Assembly (NCBI GenBank): GCA_951828235.1
Contig: OX639965.1
Span: 124,001 to 188,000 of the forward strand
From: an uncultured Gammaproteobacteria bacterium
Lineage (GTDB): Bacteria > Pseudomonadota > Gammaproteobacteria > Steroidobacterales > Foliamicaceae
Direction of reading: 5' to 3'
DNA length: 64,000 bases
Each line of letters opens with the position of its first letter. Positions within the stretch are counted from its first letter, which is position 1. This document shows positions 9,340-18,530 of the stretch, one piece after another. A program made the position numbers and the translations under genes. Under the pieces are notes generated by a model. That model was not told the origin of the DNA. It saw only the letters and a list, made by a program, of their open reading frames with translations, and did not search any database.

Positions 9340-9594
9340 ATGGCAAAACGCGCAAGCCTGTTGATCAGCGAACCAAACGAGAAGTGGATTCAAGCACAGA
9401 TCGGCAGCAAGGAGTTTTCCAGCCGTAGCGAGGTGCTGAACGACCTGATCCGCAAGGCTCGGAAGACTGAGGCGATCCGCGAGCGGCTCAGGTTGGCCGA
9501 AACATCGACCGAGGAGCGTGGCTGGGTGACAAGAACGGCGGATCAAATGCTGGACGGCTTCAAGGAAAGCGCCCGTCGAAATGGCGAACTATAG
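9340..9594 (+). CDS. ParD-like ribbon-helix-helix antitoxin
   Basis: An 84-residue protein behind a GGAGG ribosome site. Its pattern (LLISEPNEKWIQAQI, FSSRSEVLNDLIRKAR) fits a CopG/ParD antitoxin: an N-terminal ribbon-helix-helix that binds operator DNA and a C-terminal toxin-binding tail. Its stop overlaps the first codons of a ParE-like gene, the usual antitoxin-toxin coupling, but that toxin is cut after about ten codons. This is therefore an orphan antitoxin, possibly retained against a related toxin elsewhere. Confidence 0.85.
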   Translation: MAKRASLLISEPNEKWIQAQIGSKEFSSRSEVLNDLIRKARKTEAIRERLRLAETSTEERGWVTRTADQMLDGFKESARRNGEL

Positions 9595-9670
9595 GCTCGC
9601 TCCCGAAGCGGCCCCAATGTGCTGCGATGGACCCTGGGCCGCGAGCCCAATTCCTTCGAGAACTACGTAA
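9581..9670 (+). pseudogene. ParE-like toxin, truncated after ten codons
   Basis: The ATG at 9581 overlaps the antitoxin end by 14 nt and begins MANYRLAPEAA, the characteristic start of ParE toxins. After about codon 10-11 the similarity stops and the frame runs into the NmrA-derived fragment, ending at TAA 9668-9670. The toxin has lost its whole catalytic body. The junction at about 9611 is a clear recombination scar. Confidence 0.75.
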
Positions 9671-9708
9671 CGAGACTGGCAGCGGGAAGTGCGGGGACTG
9701 CATCGTAG
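9613..9708 (+). pseudogene. Detached 3' end of an NmrA-like gene
   Basis: Translated from 9613 this reads PNVLRWTLGREPNSFENYV and on to a stop at 9706. It closely matches the C-terminus of the NmrA-like protein at 4581-5438 (PNVLRWILGREPNTYENYV). Only the last 25 or so codons are present, with an extra short tail. It abuts the truncated ParE start, so the two fragments were joined by one deletion or insertion event. Confidence 0.8.
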
Positions 9709-10106
9709 CGGGGCCGCAAGGTGGTTTCCCGTTCTAGCCGAGCCAATGCGGGCAGCAGCAGGGCATCCACGGGAATTAGCCTCCGATTCACCGGGTCAAT
9801 GCCGAGGCTCAGTATTTCCAATGTGACGGCGCCCAGCAGCGGCAGCGCTTCCTCGTCCCAGAACACCACGGGCGAAACATCCGCCTTGCCGTCAATCCGC
9901 ATCCAGGTTCTCCCGAAGCGGCGCTCCACCCGGCTGCCGTCCGCAAGCATGAAATGTCGAGTGGCGTGAGCATCGACGTCGAGCCGCTCCAATAGCGACG
10001 CAGGCAAGACCGTGTAGGTCGCCCCCGAATCAACCATGGCCTCGATTGTTTCGAAGCGGTGACCCGAGGGGTCCCCCACCTGGAGCTGCACCGAGAATGT
10101 GCCCAT
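9663..10106 (-). CDS. Retropepsin-like aspartic protease family protein
   Basis: From the ATG at 10106 this is a 147-residue protein. A TTG six codons upstream is an alternative start. Residues about 24-30 carry the MVDSGATYTVLP signature of single-domain aspartic proteases, with a later VVFWDEEALPLLGAVTLE segment typical of the family. Such proteins act as dimers, and bacterial cases are poorly characterised. The last residues are read antisense through the NmrA fragment, so the native C-terminus has probably been replaced by the same rearrangement that cut the ParE gene. Confidence 0.7.
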   Translation of the reverse strand: MGTFSVQLQVGDPSGHRFETIEAMVDSGATYTVLPASLLERLDVDAHATRHFMLADGSRVERRFGRTWMRIDGKADVSPVVFWDEEALPLLGAVTLEILSLGIDPVNRRLIPVDALLLPALARLERETTLRPRYDAVPALPAASLVT

Positions 10107-10176
10107 GCCTTCGCGACCTCGCAATCAATCGGCCTGAATCAGCGTAACACGGCGCGCAGCAAGGGATACGTGCGCC

Positions 10177-10548
10177 CTACTTGAGAAACGGGATGCTCAG
10201 CAGGTAGTTCGGATCCTTGTCGTCCGCCGCGCGAATGGTCGCCACGATCACCATGATGAACCAGAAGACCACGTAGCCGATGAGCAGCGGGAGGCCGATC
10301 AGGACGATCACGAGAAGTCCCATTCCGATCATGTAGATCGTCGAACTGATCTGGAAGTTGAGCGCCGCCTTGCCGTGACGGTCGATGAGCTCGGACTCCG
10401 GTTTCTTGATGAGCCAGAACATAAATGGTCCGATCACGTTGCCAAGCGGGAAGACCATCCCGGCAAGTGCCGAAATGTGCAGCAGGAGGGACCACGTTCG
10501 TTCATCGGTTGTGGAAGCTGGCAGGGGGCTAACGGGGGTATCGGTCAT
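10177..10548 (-). CDS. DUF4870 (Tic20-like) membrane protein
   Basis: A 123-residue integral membrane protein. A short polar N-terminus is followed by RTWSLLLHISALAG, then GPFMFWLIKKPESELIDRHGK and AALNFQISSTIYMIG. This is the recognisable DUF4870 pattern, with three to four predicted membrane segments and a cytoplasmic DRHGKxALNFQ motif. The ATG at 10548 is chosen because the Trp-Ser-Leu-Leu-Leu helix follows at the usual distance. The family's role is not established. It stands alone, with decayed toxin-antitoxin DNA upstream. Confidence 0.85.
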   Translation of the reverse strand: MTDTPVSPLPASTTDERTWSLLLHISALAGMVFPLGNVIGPFMFWLIKKPESELIDRHGKAALNFQISSTIYMIGMGLLVIVLIGLPLLIGYVVFWFIMVIVATIRAADDKDPNYLLSIPFLK

Positions 10549-10648
10549 GATGCGGCATACTCTTGTCGGTACTTTGAAGACACTATAACTGCCCGCCCGG
10601 CGAAGCCAAAGCCGAGGCCCGCGGCGCCCGGCCAACCCACGGTGGAGA

Positions 10649-10747
10649 TCATGCTCGGTACGCTTGGCTGCGGGAAGCAATGCGCTGGCGCGTTGCATCG
10701 TCCAGCCGCTTCAGATCGCGGGATGCGCGGGAGGTATACGCAATACT
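10649..10747 (-). pseudogene. RelE/ParE-like toxin remnant
   Basis: Just 3' of the antitoxin-like gene, the minus strand reads IAYTSRASRDLKRLDDATRQ and stops at 10649-10651. This is the N-terminal signature of RelE/ParE toxins (aromatic, then RAxRDLKRLD). The expected start codon is ATT/AGT instead of ATG, and the remaining two-thirds, including the catalytic residues, is missing. It is a dead toxin next to a live antitoxin. Confidence 0.6.
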
Positions 10748-10752
10748 CCTGG

Positions 10753-11007
10753 TCAGAGTTCCAATTCCTGTTTGAGTTGATCGGAAGAAATCACCTGACC
10801 GTCGTCAATGTCCTTCCAGGCTCTATCCAACTCCCTCTGGAACTCGTCGGTCAGTTCTTCGTCTTCTTCCGGTACGCTCATCAGGAACTTGAGATATGGA
10901 TCGCCGCGGTCCTTAAGGTATTCCAGATACCGCACGGCCGCCTGCATCTCCCCTTCCGGAAGTTGCTCAATAAGCTCTGCCAGCCGATTCTTGTTCTGCG
11001 TATCCAT
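10753..11007 (-). CDS. Small acidic antitoxin-like protein
   Basis: An 84-residue, acidic, helical protein. The pattern LAELIEQLPEGEMQAAVRYL, then RGDPYLKFL and a C-terminal DDGQVISSDQLKQEL, is that of a widespread antitoxin-like family found in front of RelE/ParE toxins. It lacks an obvious DNA-binding fold at its N-terminus. A toxin remnant begins 5 bp downstream, supporting the assignment. The locus is inactive as a toxin-antitoxin pair. Confidence 0.65.
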   Translation of the reverse strand: MDTQNKNRLAELIEQLPEGEMQAAVRYLEYLKDRGDPYLKFLMSVPEEDEELTDEFQRELDRAWKDIDDGQVISSDQLKQELEL

Positions 11008-11168
11008 ATGAGCCTATTCTAACCATGCGACTTGATCGACTGTGACTGACTACCGAAGGAGGCACCATGCGCATGCAGGGCAGATATGATCTGGCACGCG
11101 AACGCCAGCGGCAGGCAGCGGCATGAAGTTTCGCAAGGAGTATCGCGGGTGACGTTCCGGTTTGAGGC

Positions 11169-14100
11169 ATGTTTACATTCCATCAACGCCTGACTGATTT
11201 CCACCGCGCCTGGCGCTCCATCCTGCCGCTGCTTTTCCTGGCGGCGGGCACGGCGCATGCCGAAAACGAAACGCGCTACCGGCTCGATGTCGGCATCGAG
11301 CCGGCTACTCATCAGCTCAACGTGTCCGCCGTCGTCGAACTGCCGCCCGAGTTTGCCGGACGCTCGGTCGAGTTTCTCCTGACGTCGGCCCTGCAGATCG
11401 AAGACTCCGCCCCCAAAGTAACCCGCCTGCCCTACGAGCAAGGCGGCTTTACCGGCATCAACGGCTCCAGCGTGGTGCTGGGGCGACTCGACGCGATCGC
11501 GCGCTACCGGGTCACGCTGCCCGAGGGTTCGAGCACGCTCAGGCTCAGCTACGGCGGCACACTGAACTTCCCGCTCAGCTCCCCCGAGGAGGAATACGCC
11601 CGCGGCCTCTCGGAAACCGCGGGCACGGTCAACAGCGATGGCGTCTATCTGGCCGGTGGCACGCTGTGGTACCCCTACTTCAGCGATGAGCTGGTCCGTT
11701 TCGAGCTCACCGCCGCGGCGCCCGACGGCTGGCACCTGATCAGCCAGGGCAACGGGTCTTCGCGCGACGAGGCCGGACAGGCGCACTGGGACTCGGGCGG
11801 CCTGGTGGACGAGATCTACCTGGTCGGTGGCCCGCTGACCCCGTACGAAAAGGCCGCCGGCGCCGCGACGGCCCAGGCGTACTTAAGAGAGCCCGATCCG
11901 GCGCTGGCCGAAAGATACCTTTCCGCCACCGCCCGCTACATCGAGATGTATCGCTCACTGATCGGGCCCTATCCGTACGGCAAGTTCGCACTGGTGGAGA
12001 ACTTCTGGGAGACCGGTTACGGCATGCCGTCGTTCACGCTGCTGGGGCCGCAAATCATCCGCTTCCCGTTCATCCTGACGTCTTCTTACCCCCACGAGAT
12101 CCTGCACAACTGGTGGGGCAATTCGGTGTTCGTCGATTACCCCACCGGCAACTGGTGCGAGGGACTGACGGCCTACATGGCCGATCACCTGATGAAGGAG
12201 CAGGCCGGCCAGGCGGCGGAGTACCGGCGCGATACGCTCAAGAAGTACCGCGACTTCGTCCGTGACGGCCGCGATTTCCCGCTGACCGAATTCCGCTCCC
12301 GGCACAGCGCCGCCACCGAAGCCGTCGGCTACGGCAAGACGCTGATGGGCTTTCACATGCTGCGCCGGCAGCTTGGCGACGAAGCGTTCACGACGGCGCT
12401 CGCGCGCTTTTACCGCGAGCACCGCGGCAGCAAGGCGAGCTTCGGCGATATCCGCGCGCAACTGGAACAAGTTTCCGGACAGGACCTCAAGCGTTTCTTC
12501 GAACAATGGGTGGAACTCCCCGGCGCCGCCGACCTGCGTCTCGACGCGGTCGAGGTCCGGGCCACCAACGGCGGTTTCGAAGTGACCGGCGTGCTGCGAC
12601 AGGTCCAGGCCGGCGCGAAATTCGCACTGCAGGCGCCGCTGTCCCTCACCACCGCCGATGGACTTCAGACCCAGGTGCTGAGCGTGACCGGGGAAGCGAC
12701 GCCGTTCTCGTTCGGGACCGCCGCCCGCCCCCAGGTACTGGAAGTCGACCCGCAATTCGACCTGTTCCGGCTGCTGGATGCGCGCGAAACTGCGCCGTCG
12801 ATCGGCCAGGTGCTCGGCGATCGCAAGCTCGTGGCCATCCTGCCGGCAGCCGCGGACGAAGCGACCCGCGCCGCGTACCGCGAGATGGTCGAACGCTGGC
12901 GAAGCCCGACGCAGAAAATGACGATCGTGCTCGACTCCGACGTCGACGCCGATGAACTGCCGGCCGACGCCGCCGCCTGGGTCCTGGGCCGGGACAACCG
13001 CTTCGCCCAGGCCCTGTTCCGGTCAGACCTCGCGCTGGGACTGACGGTCAGCGACACCGGCCTCAAGTTCCAGGACCGGGCGATTCCCGCCGCCGGCCAC
13101 TCGACCGTGGCGGTGCGCCGGCATCCCGCGAACGTCAACAAGGCCATCGGCTGGATCGCCGTCGATCCCGTCGAAGCCTTCCCCGGCATCGCGACCAAGC
13201 TGCCCCATTACGGCAAGTATTCCTACCTCGCTTTCGAAGGCGACGAGCCGGCCAACATCGCCAGCGGCGAATGGACCAACAGCGATTCGCCGCTGCGGGT
13301 GGACCTGCGCAGCGCCGAACAGCGCGCCGCCGGTCCGACAACCGCCGCGCCCCCGCCTGCCCGCAAACCGCTCGCCGAACTTCCGGCGGTCTTTTCCGAA
13401 GAACGGCTTAAGCAACACGTCGACTACCTCGCCTCGCCCGAAATGGAAGGCCGCGGGCTGGGCTCCACGCAACTGGAAGAAGCCGCCGCCTACATAGCCG
13501 GCGAATTCGCCGACGCCGGCCTTGCAGCCGCAGGCGACGACGGCGGCTATCTCCAGGGCTTCGCCGTCGTGGAGGGTGAAGACGGCCAACCGCACCGTGT
13601 ACACAACGTCATCGGCTACCTACCTGGGACTAATCCCGCCTATGCCGACCAGGCCGTATTGATTACCGCCCACTACGACCACCTCGGACGCGGCTGGCCC
13701 AATGCCCGCCAGTCCGATGTCGGCCAGATCCATCCCGGCGCCGACGACAACGCCAGCGGCGTGGCGGTACTGATCGAGCTGGCGCGCAACTTCGCCGCCG
13801 GAGCGCCCCCCGAACGCAATCTCGTATTTGTAGCGTTCAGCGTTGAGGAAGCGGGACTGCTGGGCTCGCGCTACTACGCGGAGCACCCGCAACCCGCGCC
13901 GCTGGAAGGCATCGTCGGCGTCATCAATCTCGACAGCGTGGGACGCCTCGAAGACCAGCCGATATCGGTGCTGGCCACCGGCACCGCGATGGAGTGGCCG
14001 TTCGTATTCCGCGGCGTCAGCGCCGTGACCGGCATCCCCAGCGAAAGCATCGCCGGCGCGGCCGCGTCATCTGACCAGCGAAGCTTCATCGAACGCGGCG

Positions 14101-14585
14101 TGCCCGGAGTGCAGATCTTCACCGGCACCCATCTCGACTATCACCGCCCCACCGACACGCCGGACAAGATCAACGCCACCGGCATGGTCAAGGTCGCGAC
14201 ATTCGTCAAGGAAGCGACAGGCTACCTGATTGGGCGCGAGGAGCCGATGGTGCTCGTGGGCGGCACGGCAGCCGAAGGTTCCGAGGGTTCCGATGACCGG
14301 CCGACCAACACCGAAGGACAGCGACGCGTGTCTTTCGGCACCGTGCCGGACTTTGCCCACAATTCCGAGGGGGTGCGGGTGGAATCGGTAGTGCCCGGCT
14401 CCCCGGCCGAACTGGCCGGAATACAGGCCGGGGACGTACTGCTGGAGATGAACGGCGAGAAAGTGGCCGGCCTGGGCGCTTTTTCCGACTTCCTCAAAAC
14501 CCTGGCGCCGGGCGATAGCGTCACCGTGACGATACTGCGCGATGCGCAGAGGACCAGAGTCGCTGTTACGGTGACGCAGCGCTGA
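11169..14585 (+). CDS. M1-like / M28 / PDZ fusion metallopeptidase
   Basis: A 1138-residue exported protein with a signal peptide (about 1-35). Residues about 40-460 form an M1-type gluzincin domain with HEILH near 308-312 and the downstream Glu in NWCEGLTAYMAD. The classic GAMEN exopeptidase motif is absent (the region reads NFWETGYGMP). Residues about 740-1020 are an M28 aminopeptidase with its metal ligands visible: AHYDHLG, GADDNASG, VEEAG, INLDSVG and DYHRPTD. Residues about 1054-1138 are a PDZ domain (VVPGSPAELAGIQAGDVLLE). It probably degrades peptides in the periplasm or at the cell surface. Both active sites look intact, so the protein may process substrates in two steps. Confidence 0.9.
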   Translation: MFTFHQRLTDFHRAWRSILPLLFLAAGTAHAENETRYRLDVGIEPATHQLNVSAVVELPPEFAGRSVEFLLTSALQIEDSAPKVTRLPYEQGGFTGINGSSVVLGRLDAIARYRVTLPEGSSTLRLSYGGTLNFPLSSPEEEYARGLSETAGTVNSDGVYLAGGTLWYPYFSDELVRFELTAAAPDGWHLISQGNGSSRDEAGQAHWDSGGLVDEIYLVGGPLTPYEKAAGAATAQAYLREPDPALAERYLSATARYIEMYRSLIGPYPYGKFALVENFWETGYGMPSFTLLGPQIIRFPFILTSSYPHEILHNWWGNSVFVDYPTGNWCEGLTAYMADHLMKEQAGQAAEYRRDTLKKYRDFVRDGRDFPLTEFRSRHSAATEAVGYGKTLMGFHMLRRQLGDEAFTTALARFYREHRGSKASFGDIRAQLEQVSGQDLKRFFEQWVELPGAADLRLDAVEVRATNGGFEVTGVLRQVQAGAKFALQAPLSLTTADGLQTQVLSVTGEATPFSFGTAARPQVLEVDPQFDLFRLLDARETAPSIGQVLGDRKLVAILPAAADEATRAAYREMVERWRSPTQKMTIVLDSDVDADELPADAAAWVLGRDNRFAQALFRSDLALGLTVSDTGLKFQDRAIPAAGHSTVAVRRHPANVNKAIGWIAVDPVEAFPGIATKLPHYGKYSYLAFEGDEPANIASGEWTNSDSPLRVDLRSAEQRAAGPTTAAPPPARKPLAELPAVFSEERLKQHVDYLASPEMEGRGLGSTQLEEAAAYIAGEFADAGLAAAGDDGGYLQGFAVVEGEDGQPHRVHNVIGYLPGTNPAYADQAVLITAHYDHLGRGWPNARQSDVGQIHPGADDNASGVAVLIELARNFAAGAPPERNLVFVAFSVEEAGLLGSRYYAEHPQPAPLEGIVGVINLDSVGRLEDQPISVLATGTAMEWPFVFRGVSAVTGIPSESIAGAAASSDQRSFIERGVPGVQIFTGTHLDYHRPTDTPDKINATGMVKVATFVKEATGYLIGREEPMVLVGGTAAEGSEGSDDRPTNTEGQRRVSFGTVPDFAHNSEGVRVESVVPGSPAELAGIQAGDVLLEMNGEKVAGLGAFSDFLKTLAPGDSVTVTILRDAQRTRVAVTVTQR

Positions 14586-15257
14586 GACAGCATCCACGAT
14601 GAATCATGCGTCTTCGAGAGAGCAAAGTGATGCTCGTACGAATCGCTCAGATCATATGGGCCGGAGCGCTCCGGACCCAACACGGGAGATCGAACGCGTC
14701 TCTCGGCTGGCTTTCCTTGCGCGCCTGCTCGCTGACCGCCCAATCGACCGCCTCATCCTCGCCCTGGACGTCCTGCGTCCGGATGACACCGGCCAAGCCG
14801 AGGTCTATGCTGAGCAACGGCCTGCAACCAGCGGCTATGTGCATTGCCGTGCCATTAGCCGGTGCGGGTTTACCGTTTGAGCCGGCGTATTCTGCTCCCC
14901 TGGTTTGTTGCCCTTCCTGGGATCATCGGGGGACCGACGACTCCAATTGCCATGCGCCATGCGCCAAGCGCACTAGTAGGCACTGACTTGAAACAAGGCG
15001 ATTGTCCGCGACATCATTGCAATGTACTCAGAATGCGCTCCAAAAGGTCAACTATTCGTATGAGATCCGGCACGGAAATCCGAGGCCCTCTATTGTGAGG
15101 AATTTCAACATCCTGAATGGCCCGGTTCGGAGGCACCGGTCAGCTCCATCAAAACATCGCGGGTGCGATTCCAGCTGTGACATCATTCCTAGAAGTCCGG
15201 ATAAACGCCGCTGCATCGAAATAGAACACGAGCGATGCAGAGTACAAAGAACTCAAT
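14586..15257. other. Gene-free boundary region
   Basis: No convincing coding region, RNA gene or repeat was recognised in these 672 bases. The short open frames present lack family-like composition and ribosome sites. Base composition falls from the GC-rich metabolic region toward the AT-richer defence island, so this is the likely left boundary of the island. No attachment-site duplication could be identified by eye. Confidence 0.5.
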
Positions 15258-18200
15258 TCAGGTCGCAAGGAGTGCCGCCCGTACTCGTGCAAGGGTTTCC
15301 TCCCAGGATTCTGAATCGGATGCATCAGGGAGTTGAGGTTGGATCTTGCTGAAGTGTTCGTGGAGCATTACGCGTGATAGGCGATCCTGTTGAAGAAGTT
15401 GGTTAAGCGCAGCCTTTTCGTGACTATCAAACCCGTGCCTTACACAATTGGCAAGCTCGGCGAGCTGCGGTGGGACTACTCCAGGCTCGCCTTCGCCCAA
15501 CCTGTATTGTTTCAGTAGCGAGGGTAAGCTGAACGCATATGCAAGGCTGGGAATAATTCTAATGACAAATTTCCGCGCCCCTGCGCAAAAATTAAGCTTT
15601 GTTGACCCCACACCGAGTGCGATTTCAATCTCCCGCAGTGGACGCCCACTCATCCAGATAGCGGTAAGCTTGTTCAATATCGGTACTGCGTATTCACCGC
15701 GATCTTGATCTTCCTCTATCTGATTGAAGGGCTTTCCTAACAAGTATTCAAGATCCTTAGGCCGAATAATTTGATCGAGAAGACTGGGGACGTCGGTCAG
15801 CCAAGCAAAGAACCAAGTGCACCATTCAGTTACGGAGGCCGTTACGGAGGGGCTGGAATATTCAAGCCGTTGGGCAAGACTGCTTACGACATTTACCGAC
15901 ACACCGACTGTGGCCGCGATTCCGCGATAATTGGTGTCATTTTCTTCCTCGGTTGCATGGCGCTCCAGTAATACCGTCGCCGCCTCGATTCGCGCCTCGA
16001 GCCAAGCATGGTCTTCACCTTGGCGAGCACGAAACCCGCACAGTGATCGCTTTACAGACCATGATAGGCATTCAACCGATTCGTCGATTACCCCGCTGCC
16101 AGCCATCTTGGCGACACAGTATTGCTCCAAGGCGCCCGCATCGACTGGATTCGAATGAATGCTATCAAGCACAGCAGTCAGCGGGTCGTCGATAGTTAAA
16201 CATTGATCGGACTGCCCAAACACTTTGTGCAGTTCTGCCCAATGCGGCCCAATCTTCGCTTCCTCGTAGTTAAATCCCACCACCTTGCCAGGAACGACCA
16301 GTACTATGCCGTTCGCGATGTGGCCGGCGCGGCCGGCGCGACCGGCGGCGTTGAGAAGCTCCTGTGCCTTCAGGATTTGGCGTTGATCACTATTCCTGTC
16401 GAACCTGCTGTCTTCCGCGATTATTACAAGCTCACTTGGAAGGTTCATCCCCTGAGCTACGGTTGACGTGGCGGTCAGAACTTCTATGCCATCCGAACGC
16501 TCATAGAGGCTTTCGACGAGTCTACGTTCCTCTGGCAGGAGCAATCCATGATGAACAGCTGCGCGGGCCTGCAAATGGTCATTTTGCACGCGGAGAAAAA
16601 GATGTATGTCCCCACCCAATTCCCGGCGTGCAATATCGTGAAGTCTACGTTCGCGTTCGGAGAGATGAATAGAAGTCGAACCGAGAAGCTTGGAGATTTT
16701 GTCCGCTGCGCTGTTCGCGTTTCGAATGTTCTGAAAAAAGACAAGCGTTCTAATGCCAGATTGTGCGGCAGCCGCAGCAATTGCTGAAGAAACGACCCCG
16801 GAATTTGGGGTCATTCGCCAGTATTTATTGATACCGAGCAGCGGCTTTTGCTCAAGGAGTGGCAAAAATGCATAGTCGGTCTGTTCCTTCGTGGCCCAAG
16901 TTTGCTTTAAGCTGAATAAACCAAACGGCTGCGCTGGAACCTGTCGTTTGACAGAGTTTGGGACCTTCGTGGTCGGAGCATCCTGCCGGAGATGTAGAAG
17001 CTTAGAGACCAGATCGGCGATCTCCCGATATTCATAAACGACGCAGCCTCGTAACTGTCGGGTAGGCTTCCAAGGCAGCAACAGCGAAAGGCACCGGCGT
17101 TCCGTCAAGTCTGCGATCCATTTGGCAATCTCCTCACTGTTCTTCATCATTGCCGAGAGCAACATGAGGTCCGCTCCAGCCGCGAGTCTCGCGAAATACA
17201 GCACGCAGAGCATTGCATCCAACGCCCGACGGTCAGTTCCGACTTCATTTGGATGCAGGAGGTGACATTCGTCAAACACCATGAGGCCGGCCTCTTTGAA
17301 AATCGAAGCATCGAAGCTCATTCGCGCCAAGCAGGCTTCAGGCGTCATGACAAGAATGTCCGGAGGACTATCCTCGACCAATGGAAATCCGGCTTGGTCC
17401 AGAAACTCACGACGAACATTCGCCGATGGAAAAGCGTGCGCGAGCGAGTTTCGCGTCTGATCCACAAGTGCGTTCGTTGGGGCCAGAAAGACCACCGACC
17501 GATTGCGTAGTAGCGTTGCGGCTATCTTCAACTCAGCTAGCGTCGATTTGCCTGCGCCCGTGGGAAAACCGACCGCAGCAGATACTCCAGGTTCAAGATA
17601 GCCCTTACGAATCGCTTTGCGATGATTGCGCCAAAGGATTGGTCTCCTTTCTGCAAGCTGCTCTACGTACGCCTGCCATTGGGTAGGATCAATACCATTC
17701 GGAGGAGGGACAGCGACCACGCGGCCACGAGACAAATCACCTGCAACAGCGCAAAGTAAAGAAGCCAGGTGACTGGGACCGGAAAAACTACTCACCGGTA
17801 CGTTACCCATACCCTCCGCCTCCAAATCGACTACGTACGTGCAGAGGGTCTTGACTTGCTCGAATATCTCAATCGGAATCTCACTGGAAGCTGACGAGTT
17901 TGCCCGGAGCATTTCCCGAGCGAGCACCCGTACCCCCTTCAGGATCATCAAATATAAGGCTGAAACGGCGGCGTCGGCAGCGCTTAGCCGTCCTACCGTT
18001 GCTTTAGGCGGCAGCTCATATTCCGCTGCCTCGTTTGGACGTCCCTGAGCAAGAGCCCGTAGGGCCAAAATCAGAGTGCGTTCTACAGGATCGTCCGTCT
18101 CCGCTTCAACACGCAGCGACATTTCCAGCGCGTCCGCCCAAGCTTCGGCAACCAGAAAAAGCAGCATCGCGGCAATGTCCGCCGACACACTTCGCGCACC

Positions 18201-18530
18201 TAAATGCGACCGTGGGGACTCCGGTTTGCCAATTTGTTCGGCATTGAAGACAAGTTGGTGCGCTGTTGCCGCAACAAATGCGGCGGCCTCGCGCTTATCC
18301 CGGTTCGGGGATACCGATACAAGCGCTTCATTGGTGAACGCCAATTGACGAGCGTAGGAAACAAGTCTCGCCAGCTCCTCATCACTGGCGTACTCACCGG
18401 TTCGCAATCGGAACCGTGCCGTGACGATTTTGGCGTAGAGTTCGGACAGTCTATCGGGCAAGTTTTCCCTGTCGAGTCCCTCAAGAGGTGGCGTTCCCCG
18501 GATAAGATTGGCGGTTGTCCGGTCAAACAT
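15258..18530 (-). CDS. Ski2-like DEAD/DEAH helicase, Hachiman HamB-like
   Basis: A 1090-residue superfamily 2 helicase. Walker A FPTGAGKSTLAEL is near residue 323, motif II FDECHLL near 420, motif V TSTVAQGMNLP and motif VI NAAGRAGRAGH near 733, with a long C-terminal helical domain after the core. The layout and the coupled upstream nuclease-like gene (8-bp overlap) match the Hachiman anti-phage system, in which HamB scans DNA and controls the HamA nuclease. Other Ski2-like defence helicases cannot be excluded without a profile search. It is the last gene of the minus-strand defence train. Confidence 0.7.
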   Translation of the reverse strand: MFDRTTANLIRGTPPLEGLDRENLPDRLSELYAKIVTARFRLRTGEYASDEELARLVSYARQLAFTNEALVSVSPNRDKREAAAFVAATAHQLVFNAEQIGKPESPRSHLGARSVSADIAAMLLFLVAEAWADALEMSLRVEAETDDPVERTLILALRALAQGRPNEAAEYELPPKATVGRLSAADAAVSALYLMILKGVRVLAREMLRANSSASSEIPIEIFEQVKTLCTYVVDLEAEGMGNVPVSSFSGPSHLASLLCAVAGDLSRGRVVAVPPPNGIDPTQWQAYVEQLAERRPILWRNHRKAIRKGYLEPGVSAAVGFPTGAGKSTLAELKIAATLLRNRSVVFLAPTNALVDQTRNSLAHAFPSANVRREFLDQAGFPLVEDSPPDILVMTPEACLARMSFDASIFKEAGLMVFDECHLLHPNEVGTDRRALDAMLCVLYFARLAAGADLMLLSAMMKNSEEIAKWIADLTERRCLSLLLPWKPTRQLRGCVVYEYREIADLVSKLLHLRQDAPTTKVPNSVKRQVPAQPFGLFSLKQTWATKEQTDYAFLPLLEQKPLLGINKYWRMTPNSGVVSSAIAAAAAQSGIRTLVFFQNIRNANSAADKISKLLGSTSIHLSERERRLHDIARRELGGDIHLFLRVQNDHLQARAAVHHGLLLPEERRLVESLYERSDGIEVLTATSTVAQGMNLPSELVIIAEDSRFDRNSDQRQILKAQELLNAAGRAGRAGHIANGIVLVVPGKVVGFNYEEAKIGPHWAELHKVFGQSDQCLTIDDPLTAVLDSIHSNPVDAGALEQYCVAKMAGSGVIDESVECLSWSVKRSLCGFRARQGEDHAWLEARIEAATVLLERHATEEENDTNYRGIAATVGVSVNVVSSLAQRLEYSSPSVTASVTEWCTWFFAWLTDVPSLLDQIIRPKDLEYLLGKPFNQIEEDQDRGEYAVPILNKLTAIWMSGRPLREIEIALGVGSTKLNFCAGARKFVIRIIPSLAYAFSLPSLLKQYRLGEGEPGVVPPQLAELANCVRHGFDSHEKAALNQLLQQDRLSRVMLHEHFSKIQPQLPDASDSESWEETLARVRAALLAT

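Noticed and set aside
14599..15352. Several short plus-strand frames in the island boundary
   Set aside because: No ribosome sites, no family patterns and atypical composition. Treated as non-coding.
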